64,000 bases of DNA from AP-15 sp963703745 (lineage in GTDB: Bacteria; Pseudomonadota; Alphaproteobacteria; ATCC43930; CGMCC-115725). A program made the position numbers and the translations under genes. Below the pieces are notes generated by a model, which had not been told where the DNA came from, ran no database searches, and saw only the letters and a list, made by a program, of their open reading frames with translations. Shown piece after piece: positions 25,711 through 35,236 of this stretch. How positions within the stretch are numbered: position 1 is the stretch's first letter; each line of letters opens with the position of its first letter. Location of the stretch: contig CAVPFL010000004.1 in NCBI GenBank assembly GCA_963703745.1, forward strand, positions 868,001 to 932,000, given 5' to 3'.

Positions 25711-27146
25711 TCCGTGCCATTATCGGGATTTTCGCCGTCACGGCGCTGGTTGCCGCGGCAGTTTTTTTCGCCGATCACCCCGGTCGGGTCGAGATCCTCT
25801 GGCAAGGCTGGCAGGTCCAGACCTCCGTTGCCGTGCTCGCCGTCGCCGCGATCCTCGCTGCCCTGGTGGCAGGGCTGCTGTTTTCGGTGCTGTCACTGGT
25901 CTTCGACAGCCCGCGCAGGTTGCTGCGCGCGCGGCGCGAATGGCGTCGCCGCACCGGCTATCGGGCGCTCGCTCAAGGCATGGTCGCGGTCGCAGCCGGC
26001 GATCCACAAGAGGCTCTGCGCTACGCCAAGAGAGCCGATCGGCGACTCGCCGATCCACCGTTGACCTTGCTCCTTTCCGCTCAGGCGGCGCAGCTCGACG
26101 GCGACGAGGGGGCGGCAAAGAAGTTCTTCACAGCAATGCTCGAGCGACCGGAAACCGAGTTCCTCGGGTTGCGCGGCCTGTTGAACCAGGCGCTGCGCGA
26201 GGGTGATCGCAGCAACGCGCTGCGCCTCGCTGCGCGCGCCGTGGCGTTGCGTCCGGGAACACGCTGGGCGGTCCTCGGCTGCTTCGATCTAGAGGCGCGG
26301 GAGGGGCGTTGGGAGGCCGCGCGAGAAACCCTCGCGAAGGCAGCCAAGCACCGACTCGTCCCTCCCGAGCAGGCGCGCCATCACCGCGGCGTGATCCTTC
26401 ACGAGCTGAGTTGTGCCGCCCTCGCCGGCGGAGACCAGCGTCGCGCAATAACCTTGGCGGCGGAGGCCCGGACGCTTAGCGACGATCTCGCCACCCCGGC
26501 CGCTCATCATGCGCAGTTATTGCTTCGGGAGGGACGCGTTGGGCGCGCGGCAAAGGCCATCGAACGGGCTTGGCGCAGAGTACCCCATCCGGAACTGGCC
26601 ACGGTCTATGGCGCGATCCACGATAGGGAGCCGCCGCTCACCCGGGTCAAGTCCTTTGAGCGTCTCGCGGCACAAAACCCGACGGCGCGCGAAAGCTATC
26701 TAGCTCTCGCCGAGGTCGCACTCGATGCCCAGCTCTGGGGCGAAGCGCGGCGCCATCTGAAGGACGCATTGGCCACCGGGGCGACCCCGCGACTGTGCCG
26801 CCTGATGGCGCGGCTCGAAGAGGCTGAGCACGGCGAACTCGGACCTGTTCGGGAGTGGCTTGACCGCGCCGTCGGCGCAACACCCGATCCCCGCTATGTC
26901 TGTGCGAGCTGCGGCAGAGAGAGCCTCGATTGGCGTTCGCTGTGCCCCCATTGTGGCGCCTTCGATGCGCTCTCCTGGCGCACGCCCGGCTGGGCAGTTC
27001 CCGGCAGCAATCTGCCGGTTGCAGACGAACCGCGAGCGGCGCCCGAACTCGTGTCGCGCCTGCCGGAACTCTCCATCGCGGCGTCAGCGGGCTTGGCGCC
27101 GACGCTCGAAGAGGCTAAAACCACCGGGTCCGGCGCGCCCCGGTAG
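25707..27146 (+). CDS. hemY: HemY family tetratricopeptide protein
   Basis: 479 residues with two N-terminal membrane segments (about 2-22 and 42-65) and a large TPR-like domain carrying the HemY_N features RRLLRARREWRRRTGYRALAQGMVAVAAGD and PPLTLLLSAQAAQLDGD. Near the end is a zinc-ribbon-like pair CASCGRES and CPHCGAFD. This is the TPR HemY, not protoporphyrinogen oxidase. GTG 25707 overlaps the upstream TGA. The TAG stop (27144-27146) lies inside the tRNA-Thr gene, a ten-base overlap. Confidence 0.9.
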   Translation: MIRAIIGIFAVTALVAAAVFFADHPGRVEILWQGWQVQTSVAVLAVAAILAALVAGLLFSVLSLVFDSPRRLLRARREWRRRTGYRALAQGMVAVAAGDPQEALRYAKRADRRLADPPLTLLLSAQAAQLDGDEGAAKKFFTAMLERPETEFLGLRGLLNQALREGDRSNALRLAARAVALRPGTRWAVLGCFDLEAREGRWEAARETLAKAAKHRLVPPEQARHHRGVILHELSCAALAGGDQRRAITLAAEARTLSDDLATPAAHHAQLLLREGRVGRAAKAIERAWRRVPHPELATVYGAIHDREPPLTRVKSFERLAAQNPTARESYLALAEVALDAQLWGEARRHLKDALATGATPRLCRLMARLEEAEHGELGPVREWLDRAVGATPDPRYVCASCGRESLDWRSLCPHCGAFDALSWRTPGWAVPGSNLPVADEPRAAPELVSRLPELSIAASAGLAPTLEEAKTTGSGAPR

Positions 27147-27208
27147 CTCAGTGGTAGAGCAACCGCTTCGTAAGCGGTAGGCCGTTGGTTCGAATCCGAC
27201 TCGGGGCA
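27137..27208 (+). tRNA. tRNA-Thr (anticodon CGT)
   Basis: A 72-nt cloverleaf: acceptor GCCCCGG pairs with TCGGGGC, D-arm region TAGCTCAGTGGTAGAGC, anticodon stem ACCGC/GCGGT around loop TTCGTAA (anticodon CGT, reading ACG), T-arm GGTTCGAATCC, discriminator A. CCA is not encoded. It begins inside the last codons of hemY. Confidence 0.96.
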
Positions 27209-27737
27209 TATCCTTTTCAATAGCTGGGGCTTTTCAATAGCTAAGAAAAAAACACGGATCAGGGAGTGAAGCTGAACCCCGACTTCGCGTGGCTCGATGC
27301 TTTTAAAGGATCATGACGAGCGATCCCTTTTGGCGCGGTAAGCGAGTACCCCTTACGATGGCGTGGCCGATCCCAGGGCACTACTCGCCGAAAGCGGATC
27401 GCTCTTTCGCGCTCGGCCACCGCTGCCGCCCCTTCGGCTGCTGGCTTTTCCTCCGCCTTATGTGCTATCTCCGCGGCCTTGGGGCCAACCTTGCGGGCCG
27501 TCCGGTCGAAGCCAGGAGCGCGCCACATTGCGAGCCTCGAGGATCGTCAGGACGCCCACACCATGCTGCTCCGCGTTGGGCATCGATGTCGCTATTGGTC
27601 TTCGTCTTCGACGGGGCGTAGGCGCCGGCGATCTCGCGACACCTTGGTTGCTTGTAGTCCGGCCATCGTCGCCTCATCCATAGGACGGGCTGCGGCAATC
27701 CGTCAGTATGACGTTCAGGCCAATAAAGGAGGAAGCG
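27209..27737. other. Non-coding or decayed stretch after tRNA-Thr
   Basis: 529 bp without a supportable gene. A 13-bp direct repeat CTTTTCAATAGCT occurs twice just after the tRNA (from about 27213 and 27231). Several open frames cross the area on both strands, but none shows family features or a ribosome site. The stretch could be a decayed gene or the scar of an integration beside the tRNA; no integrase gene is present. Confidence 0.4.
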
Positions 27738-28094
27738 ATGATCCAGGCGACCGGGGTCGACCATGTCGTCCTGCATGTCAATGACGTACAGCGCTCGAAG
27801 AAGTTTTATACCGAGATCCTCGGAATGATCCCGTACCGGGAGGACGAGGGGCAGGTGTTTCTGCGTGCCGGCCGTCAGGGCGTGGCGCTGTTCAAAAAGG
27901 TCGGTGATACCCCGCTGACGGCCGGCAGCGATCTCAACCATCTGGCTCTCAACGTCGCCGCGGGAACGTATATTACGCTCAAGGCTGAACTGGAGAAACA
28001 TGGCGTTACGGTTACGGGCCGCCCGGGCGAGGACCGCTGCATCTATTTCCGCGACCCCGACGGTCACCGCCTGCAGTTGGTGGTGCACCAGTGA
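27738..28094 (+). CDS. VOC family protein (glyoxalase/bleomycin-resistance fold)
   Basis: 118 residues, one vicinal-oxygen-chelate domain. It starts TGVDHVVLHVNDVQRSKKFYTEILGM (two paired beta-alpha-beta units), has SDLNHLALNV as the central His element and CIYFRDPDGHRLQLVVHQ with the C-terminal Glu-type position replaced by Gln. AGGAGGAAGCG before ATG 27738 decides the start over the in-frame position at 27708. Metal-dependent lyase, isomerase or dioxygenase; substrate unknown. Confidence 0.88.
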   Translation: MIQATGVDHVVLHVNDVQRSKKFYTEILGMIPYREDEGQVFLRAGRQGVALFKKVGDTPLTAGSDLNHLALNVAAGTYITLKAELEKHGVTVTGRPGEDRCIYFRDPDGHRLQLVVHQ

Positions 28095-28133
28095 GATAGC
28101 CGAGCCGAGACTGCACCCCCTTATAGACGTATA

Positions 28134-29216
28134 ATGGAAGGACGGTCCGATCTCACCCGTACAACTCTTGCGGTTTTATTTGTCGCAGGACTGATCGCCG
28201 CTTGCTTCTGGATTTTACGCCCGTTTCTGCCGGCGGTTATCTGGGCGACGACGCTTGTCGTGGCCACTTGGCCCGCGATGCTGCGGGTTCAGCATCGACT
28301 GTGGAACCGCCGCGCGCTCGCTGTCGCGGTCATGACCGTCGCCCTGCTGCTCGTCTTCGTCGTGCCTTTTTGGCTTGCTATTACGACGATTATCGACAAT
28401 TTCGACCGGATCGTAGAGTGGGGGACGTCCCTCAAATCGTTCAAGCTGCCGCCGCCCCCGGAATGGCTCGGCACGATTCCGCTATTTGGCGACCGGGCCG
28501 CACTGTTCTGGGAGAGCGTTGCCGCCAGCGGCGTCGAGCCGCTGGTCGCGAAGGCGGCGCCCTATGCCGGCGGTGCGGCGAGCTGGTTCGTCGCCGCGCT
28601 GGGCGGCTTGGGTATCGTCTTTGTGCAGTTTCTTCTCACGGTGGTCATTGCGGCCATCATGTATGTCGGCGGCGAGCGCGCCGCCGCGGCCGCGCAGCGT
28701 TTCGGATACCGACTCGCCGGGGAGCGCGGCGAGCAGTCGGTATTGCTAGCCGGCCAGGCGATCCGCAGCGTCGCCCTCGGCGTGGTGGTGACGGCGGTCC
28801 TACAGTCGGTCCTCGGCGGCATCGGCATCGCGCTCGCCGGGGTGCCGTTCGCCGCAGTGCTGACGGCAATCATGTTCATGCTGTGCATCGCCCAGCTCGG
28901 ACCCTTGCCGGTGCTTGTGCCGGTCGTGATCTGGTTGTACTGGAGTGGCGCGTCGGGATGGGGGACGTTTGTTCTGGTGTGGACCATTGTGGTCGCCAGT
29001 CTGGACAGCATATTGCGGCCGATCCTGATCAGGAAAGGGGCTCACCTGCCGTTGGTGCTGCTGCTGGCCGGGGTCATCGGCGGCCTCATCGCCTTTGGAC
29101 TGGTCGGCATTTTCCTCGGTCCGGTGGTGCTGGCGGTAGGGTACACGTTGCTACAATCGTGGATGGCCGAGGAGATGATCCCGCACAGCCAGGTCGCGAC
29201 GCGACGTCGCCGCTGA
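28134..29216 (+). CDS. AI-2E family transporter (PerM/YdiK-like)
   Basis: 360-residue membrane protein with about seven to eight hydrophobic segments, two near the N-terminus (LAVLFVAGLIAACFWILRPF and ALAVAVMTVALLLVFVVPFW). The C-terminal half has PVLVPVVIWLYWSG, SILRPILIRKGAHLPLVLLLAGVIGG and FLGPVVLAVGYTLL, the usual pattern of this family. Members transport small molecules or act as Na+/H+ antiporters; autoinducer transport is only a family label. Confidence 0.9.
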   Translation: MEGRSDLTRTTLAVLFVAGLIAACFWILRPFLPAVIWATTLVVATWPAMLRVQHRLWNRRALAVAVMTVALLLVFVVPFWLAITTIIDNFDRIVEWGTSLKSFKLPPPPEWLGTIPLFGDRAALFWESVAASGVEPLVAKAAPYAGGAASWFVAALGGLGIVFVQFLLTVVIAAIMYVGGERAAAAAQRFGYRLAGERGEQSVLLAGQAIRSVALGVVVTAVLQSVLGGIGIALAGVPFAAVLTAIMFMLCIAQLGPLPVLVPVVIWLYWSGASGWGTFVLVWTIVVASLDSILRPILIRKGAHLPLVLLLAGVIGGLIAFGLVGIFLGPVVLAVGYTLLQSWMAEEMIPHSQVATRRRR

Positions 29217-29300
29217 GCAGCGCGACCGATTCTACAGTTCGGGCTGCTGTCGGTCGATCGACTTTTGGCAGCTATCGTGCAATCACAACGGAGCACCGCA

Positions 29301-29723
29301 ATGGCTCGTGCATTTTGGCGGTATTGGGGTCTGGTGACGATCTTGACGGCGCTTGTGATCCCCACCGCTCCGAGTGCTCAGACGGCACCGAGCGCGGCCA
29401 ATCAAAACGGCCCTCGCTTTCTTGTCTACTTCGACGAATTCAGTGCATTTCTCTCAGACGAAGCAAAGACCATCATTGCCGATGCAGCAAAGCGCGCCCG
29501 CGAAACAGGGGCTCACCGGATCGTCATTCAGGCGCGTGCAAGTGCCACTGGGACGGCTGAAACGAACAAATACCTCGCCCAAACGCGCAGTTCGATCGTC
29601 ACAGATCAGCTGGAGGCGGATGGTATCTCGCGTCCGATGATACAGCAGGAGCCGATCGGACAGACCGGGTCGAGCGATCCGTCTGTCTATAACCGCCGCG
29701 TCGATATCATCGTCGAGCCCTGA
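29301..29723 (+). CDS. OmpA-C-like periplasmic protein
   Basis: 140 residues: signal peptide (about 1-28, cleavage after PSAQ or TAPS) and a single OmpA-like peptidoglycan-binding domain, FLVYFDEFSAFLSDEAKTII, IVIQARASATGT, LAQTRSSIVTDQLEADGI and SVYNRRVDIIVEP. The GGAG box favours ATG 29301. The typical NELS/R-type diaminopimelate ligands are only partly kept (QTRSS, NRRVD). Convergent with the aspartic protease gene, three bases apart. Confidence 0.85.
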   Translation: MARAFWRYWGLVTILTALVIPTAPSAQTAPSAANQNGPRFLVYFDEFSAFLSDEAKTIIADAAKRARETGAHRIVIQARASATGTAETNKYLAQTRSSIVTDQLEADGISRPMIQQEPIGQTGSSDPSVYNRRVDIIVEP

Positions 29724-29726
29724 CCC

Positions 29727-30437
29727 TCACCAGCTGATGGTCAACGCCCCCTCGTGCATCTCGAAGCTCTTTAGTCGCTTCAAGAAGCTCATTCCGAGCA
29801 GCGAGACGTTGAGATTTTCGGTCACTGCGGCGGCAACATTGTCGATCGAGAGCTGCTCGATGCGGATCTCGCGCAGCGTTATGGGCGCCTCGCGAGCCAG
29901 GCCGTTGGCGGTCTGCGAGCGCTGACTGTACACGAGTTCGCTGCCGGCGATACCGATGGCGCGCGCGTCGTCGAGGGTCAGCGTAACCCGGCTCGCCCCG
30001 GTATCGACGAGAAACCGAACCGGCACACCGTTGACCAGGGCTGTGAGAGCGACATGGCCGCGCGGGTCGGCGCGATAAACGAGCGAATGCGTCGCGGGCG
30101 CTGCCCTGAGGACGGTCGGCGGCGGAACGCTGCTCCCCGGCGGATTTGCCGCAGGGGTGCCGGCAACGGGTGCGGGCAATTTTGCGTCGAGCGGCGGCGC
30201 TTCCGGTTTCCCGGACGCGGCGGCGGGCCGTAGGTTCCAATAGATCCATCCATAAACCTGGCCGTCAGGATATTTCACTTGGCACAAGTGGTTGCCTGCC
30301 GAGACGACGACCCCGGTCTTGTCTTCTTGATCGGTCACCATTTGGCCGACGGTGCATTGGGTCAGGGCCTGGCCGACAGCGAACGATGGCGCACCGGCGA
30401 CCAAGATCGCGCACCGCGTCAACGCCCATATATTCAC
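29727..30437 (-). CDS. TIGR02281-type retropepsin-like aspartic protease
   Basis: 236 residues. N-terminal signal or anchor (1-22), a small domain (about 24-72, with Trp-rich VYGWIYWNLRP), a Pro-rich linker, and a clan AA protease domain with the catalytic Asp at 145 (RFLVDTGASRVTLT), later SLLGMSFLKRLKSFEMHEGALTI. The single DTGA motif implies a homodimer as in retroviral proteases. Alphaproteobacterial TIGR02281 proteins are periplasmic or membrane-anchored; targets unknown. Confidence 0.87.
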   Translation of the reverse strand: MNIWALTRCAILVAGAPSFAVGQALTQCTVGQMVTDQEDKTGVVVSAGNHLCQVKYPDGQVYGWIYWNLRPAAASGKPEAPPLDAKLPAPVAGTPAANPPGSSVPPPTVLRAAPATHSLVYRADPRGHVALTALVNGVPVRFLVDTGASRVTLTLDDARAIGIAGSELVYSQRSQTANGLAREAPITLREIRIEQLSIDNVAAAVTENLNVSLLGMSFLKRLKSFEMHEGALTISW

Positions 30438-30525
30438 ACTTGCGCCCGTTGGTCCGAAAAAGCCGGCGAACCAGCGTACCGGGCGACCAAATTCAAGCCG
30501 CGATAATGCATTCTAAACGGGCAGC

Positions 30526-31755
30526 TCATTGCGGCCGAACGAGCTCGGGGGGATGCCGAACGACAGTCCGCCGCCCGCGCTTGAAGACCGCGAGCGGTTG
30601 CCGGATTTCGGCGATCGCCTGCTCTGGCGTCGTGGCGTCGATAACGACGATATCGGCTGGGTGGCCGACGGCGAGCCCATAATCCGTCAGATTGAGCAGG
30701 CGCGCCGAGCGCTCGGTCAGCATCGCGAAACATTCGCGCAGCTGCATCAGACCGGCAATCTGAAGCACATTGGCATGGAGGTTCGCCATCCGGATCAGCG
30801 AGCAGTCGCCATAGGGTGTCGCCGGATTGAGCACGTTGTTGGTCGACAGCGAGCAGTTGACGCCTCGCTCGACGAGAAAATTGGCGTCGGCAACGCCGCG
30901 GCGGACATTGTGATCCTGGTCGCGTCCCATAAGGTACAGATCGGTCGCCGGCAAGACGGTGACGCCCATGCCAAGATCGGAAAGACGGCGCGCCAGGACG
31001 GCGGCCCGGTGCGGCGGCATAGTCGACAGTTTGGCCATGTGACCGACCACGACGCGTCCGCCGCGCCGGTATTGTTCGGTCAGCTCGCAAACGAGATGGA
31101 TATTCATCGCCTCTGGCGTGTTGCCGACATCGAGATGGATGTCGATGTCGACATCGTATTCGCGGGCGAGATCGAAGATCCGCCGGATCTGGCCGTCAGG
31201 GTCGGTGTCGTAGCGTGGCGCGCCGCCGATCGCTCGCGCGCCGCGTTCGAGACCCTCGACCAATAGCTCGTCAGTTCCCGGATAATTGGTCAACCCGTCC
31301 TGGGGGAAGACGCAGATCTCGATGTCGATCGCCCACTTGTAATCGGCGATCAGCGACTGCACCGCGTCGAACCCGCGCATGCCGATCGCGGGATCGACTT
31401 CCAGCTGGGTGCGCATGCGCGTCGCGCCGTTTAGGAGGCAATCGACGAGCGTGCGCTCGGCTCTGAGGCGCACGTCCTCGACGGTAAAGTCGCGCTTTAT
31501 CGCCGCGACTTGTCGCATCGGGTGGATTTCGCGTCCGGCTTCGGGCGGACAGCGGTCGATGATCCGTGACTTGTCGAGATGGATGTGCGTCTCGATTAGA
31601 CCACCGCAAGCGAGGCGCCCGCCTGCATCGTAGACTTCCGCTGCGCCTGTCAGTCCATGTTCGATCGCCACTATCTTGCTGTCGGCAACACCGACGTCAA
31701 CTGGCTCTGCCGATGGCCAATCCGTCAGACGGACATTCCGTACGATCAGATCCAT
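30526..31755 (-). CDS. Cytosine-deaminase-like amidohydrolase
   Basis: 409-residue metal-dependent hydrolase of the cytosine deaminase/isopropylammelide hydrolase group. N-terminal composite domain, then the metal pair in ETHIHLDKS (His 57, His 59), CVFPQDGL, IDIHLDVGNTPE and GHMAKLST. The usual C-terminal Asp region reads CSLSTNNVLNPATPYG, with Asn-Asn where CodA has Ser-Asp-Asn; this could alter chemistry. It is the last gene of the ABC locus (40 bp after the binding protein gene), so it likely acts on the imported compound. Confidence 0.85.
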   Translation of the reverse strand: MDLIVRNVRLTDWPSAEPVDVGVADSKIVAIEHGLTGAAEVYDAGGRLACGGLIETHIHLDKSRIIDRCPPEAGREIHPMRQVAAIKRDFTVEDVRLRAERTLVDCLLNGATRMRTQLEVDPAIGMRGFDAVQSLIADYKWAIDIEICVFPQDGLTNYPGTDELLVEGLERGARAIGGAPRYDTDPDGQIRRIFDLAREYDVDIDIHLDVGNTPEAMNIHLVCELTEQYRRGGRVVVGHMAKLSTMPPHRAAVLARRLSDLGMGVTVLPATDLYLMGRDQDHNVRRGVADANFLVERGVNCSLSTNNVLNPATPYGDCSLIRMANLHANVLQIAGLMQLRECFAMLTERSARLLNLTDYGLAVGHPADIVVIDATTPEQAIAEIRQPLAVFKRGRRTVVRHPPELVRPQ

Positions 31756-31795
31756 GCTATATGAAAATGATTGGCACGAACCTCAATCTGGAGCG

Positions 31796-33127
31796 TCAGG
31801 TGTAGATTTTTACCAGCTCGGCATGCGCCCATTTTACGGCGTCTTCCGGCGCCATGCCCTGGACGGCCTTAGTGTACATGTCGACGATGATGAATTTGGA
31901 GATGACTTCGGCGGCGGCGCGACCGGCTGGACCGGCATAGCCGGCGAAGCGGCCGCTCAACGCGGCGGTGCGGAAGGGCGCCATTACCGGGTCGATCTTC
32001 CACAGCGCGTCGTCCTGCCACACCTTGGTGGCGCCGACGGAGAACCCCTGTTGGGAGGTGAACCACTGCCCGTAGACGTCCTTCGATTGGAACCAACGCA
32101 GGAAATCCATCGCGGCCTTCTGGTTCTTGGTGTAGGTCGGCACGAGGTTCGAGAACGGCACGTGATAGCTGAACTGCCCAGCCGGTCCCTTCGGCAACGG
32201 TGCGTGGAACATGTCGTCCTTGAGGGGCTTGCCGGTCTCGCTCATATAGTTGTCGGCCTTGGCCTTGGCTAACAAATATATCGAGGCGCCGTTGCTGGTC
32301 GAGCTGATCGTATTGGATAGAAAGGCGCGGTTGTTGCCGGCGTCGTCCCACGACAGGGCGCCCTCGTCATAGCAGTCCTTCCAGAAACCTACTGCGAACT
32401 TGACTGACTCGACCGTCTCCTTGCTGTTCAGCGCGACGGTCTTGCCGTCGGATTCGACCTCCTTGCCGCCCCACGACCATAGATAGGGGTACCAGAACGC
32501 GGGACCGTCACCAAAGGCGTGCGCGAGGGTCTGGCCGTACGGGCGCTGCTTGGCCTTGAGCGTTTTGCCAACGGTTCGATAGTCATCCCAGGTCTGCGGA
32601 AAATTCTCGAGACCGACGCCAACGTCTTTGAACCAGGAAGTGCGGTTGACGAACAACACCCCGAGGATCGTGTAAGGAACGGCGATCCACTTTTTGCCGT
32701 CGTGAGCGACATCGTGCGCGGTCGGGTAATAGCCGCCTTGCGCCTTGCCGATGTCCTCGGCGACGTCGCTGACATCGACGACGCTGCCGGCGTAGAGCTG
32801 CGGCCAGTTGTTGACCGCCATCAGAATGTCGGGGCCGGTGCCGGCTTGGATCGCCGCGGTGATGCGAGCCTGCACGCCATCGCCGTTGATCGTCTCGATA
32901 CTGAGCTTGATTCCGAGCGCTTTCTGGCACTCGTCGGCGATCTTGCCCTTGAGCAATTGGTCGGAAACCGGCACGAAATCGACAAATTTCAGCCATTGCA
33001 GGGTCGTGCCCTGCGCATAAGCGGGGGCCTGCCGTGCGGCGAGAATCGCGCCGAGGCCGCCCGTTCCGGCGGCGAGCGCGCCGGCGCCCGACAACCTCAG
33101 CAGTCCGCGCCGGCTGATGCGTTTCAT
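31796..33127 (-). CDS. ABC transporter substrate-binding protein 1 (family 1 solute-binding)
   Basis: 443-residue periplasmic binding protein with a Tat signal, KRISRRGLLRLSGAGALAAG (residues 2-21), cleavage near YAQG. The fold is that of extracellular solute-binding family 1 (sugar/glycerol-phosphate type): AGTGPDILMAVNNWPQLYA and YPYLWSWGGKEVESDGKTV. It closely resembles the protein at 36207-37541 along its whole length; well over half of the positions agree by eye. It lies between the ATPase and the amidohydrolase in one operon. Confidence 0.9.
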   Translation of the reverse strand: MKRISRRGLLRLSGAGALAAGTGGLGAILAARQAPAYAQGTTLQWLKFVDFVPVSDQLLKGKIADECQKALGIKLSIETINGDGVQARITAAIQAGTGPDILMAVNNWPQLYAGSVVDVSDVAEDIGKAQGGYYPTAHDVAHDGKKWIAVPYTILGVLFVNRTSWFKDVGVGLENFPQTWDDYRTVGKTLKAKQRPYGQTLAHAFGDGPAFWYPYLWSWGGKEVESDGKTVALNSKETVESVKFAVGFWKDCYDEGALSWDDAGNNRAFLSNTISSTSNGASIYLLAKAKADNYMSETGKPLKDDMFHAPLPKGPAGQFSYHVPFSNLVPTYTKNQKAAMDFLRWFQSKDVYGQWFTSQQGFSVGATKVWQDDALWKIDPVMAPFRTAALSGRFAGYAGPAGRAAAEVISKFIIVDMYTKAVQGMAPEDAVKWAHAELVKIYT

Positions 33128-33143
33128 CTCCGCTTCCCTTGGG

Positions 33144-34235
<1,092 letters not shown>

Positions 34236-34255
34236 CGTTCTCTCATGCGCATATG

Positions 34256-35107
34256 TTACCCCTTGACCGACCCGGTCAGGCTGGCGACGTAGTGCTCGAC
34301 AAAGAAGGAGTAGACGAAGGCGACCGGGATCGAGCCCAGCAATGCCCCGGCCATCAGCTCACCCCAATAAAACACGTCGCCGCGGATCAGCTCGGACGTC
34401 ACCCCCACCGGAACCGTCTTCTGCTCGGGCGAGGAGAGGAAGACGAGAGCGTAGAGGAATTCGTTCCAGGACAAGGTAAAGGCGAAAATCCCGGCCGACA
34501 GGATGCCCGGCACGGCGATTGGAAAGATGATGTAGACCATCGCCTTCCAGCGGGTCGCACCGTCGATGCGGGCGCACTCCTCGAGCTCTTTGGGGACGGA
34601 TTTGAAATAGCCCATCATCAGCCAGGTGACGAATGGGATCAGAAAGGTCGGGTAGGTCAGGATCAATGCCCAAGGTGTATCGCCGAGGCGAAAGTTGCGG
34701 ATGATGTCGGCGAGCGGGATGAACAGCAGTGTCTGAGGGACCAAGTAGGTGATGAAGATTATGGTTCCGAGGCTGCCGGCAAACGGGAACTTCAGCCGCG
34801 ACAGCGCATAACCGGCCAAGAGGCCGCAGAATAGCGAGATCGCCGTGGCGGCGATCGAGATGATCATCGTGTTCAGCATCCACGTGCTGAACAATGTCTC
34901 GCTCAGCAGATCTCTGATGTGCTCCAGGGTTGGATTCCACGTCCAGAACGGAGTGTAGTTCGGGGCGTTCCACGGACGATAAAGCTCGCTGTCCGGCCGG
35001 ATGGTGGTGATGATCATCCAGTAGAACGGGAACAGCAGTGCGACGACGAAGGCGGTCAGCGGGACGTAAAAAAAGACCCAGCGCCGCCAGAGTGCGCCTT
35101 CAACCAT
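34256..35107 (-). CDS. ABC transporter permease (MalG/UgpE type)
   Basis: 283-residue inner-membrane permease, six membrane segments beginning with WVFFYVPLTAFVVALLFPFYW. The EAA coupling loop is EECARIDGATRWKAMVYIIFP, which docks on the ATPase. It forms a heterodimer with the MalF-type permease encoded 130 bp upstream. A dispersed repeat occupies that gap. Confidence 0.93.
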   Translation of the reverse strand: MVEGALWRRWVFFYVPLTAFVVALLFPFYWMIITTIRPDSELYRPWNAPNYTPFWTWNPTLEHIRDLLSETLFSTWMLNTMIISIAATAISLFCGLLAGYALSRLKFPFAGSLGTIIFITYLVPQTLLFIPLADIIRNFRLGDTPWALILTYPTFLIPFVTWLMMGYFKSVPKELEECARIDGATRWKAMVYIIFPIAVPGILSAGIFAFTLSWNEFLYALVFLSSPEQKTVPVGVTSELIRGDVFYWGELMAGALLGSIPVAFVYSFFVEHYVASLTGSVKG

Positions 35108-35128
35108 GGCTCAGCTTCCGGCTCGATG

Positions 35129-35221
35129 CCCGTCATTGCCGGGCTTGATTCCGCAATCCACGAAATGCCCCAACCTTGGAAGCACCGCATGGATGCCCGG
35201 GTCAAGCCGGGGCATGACGAG
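35129..35221. repeat. GTCATGCCCGGG-type palindromic repeat in the transporter operon
   Basis: Inverted repeat with outer ends CCCGTCATTGCCGGGCTTG and its complement-like end TCAAGCCGGGGCATGACG, and inner ends GCAATCCA and TGGATGCCC. It lies between the two permease genes of one operon, so it is transcribed and can fold. It belongs to the same broad class as the repeat at 13451-13558. Confidence 0.7.
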
Positions 35222-35236
35222 GGGGCGGGTCATAGC

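Noticed and set aside
25707..27146. Protoporphyrinogen oxidase HemY
   Set aside because: The protein has two N-terminal membrane segments and TPR-like repeats, not the FAD-binding oxidase fold.
27137..27208. Prophage or integrative element at tRNA-Thr
   Set aside because: No integrase, no repeated tRNA end and no phage genes in the window.
28202..29560. 452-codon plus-strand frame over the AI-2E gene
   Set aside because: Overlaps the AI-2E permease and the OmpA-like gene in another frame; product is Arg-rich without domains.
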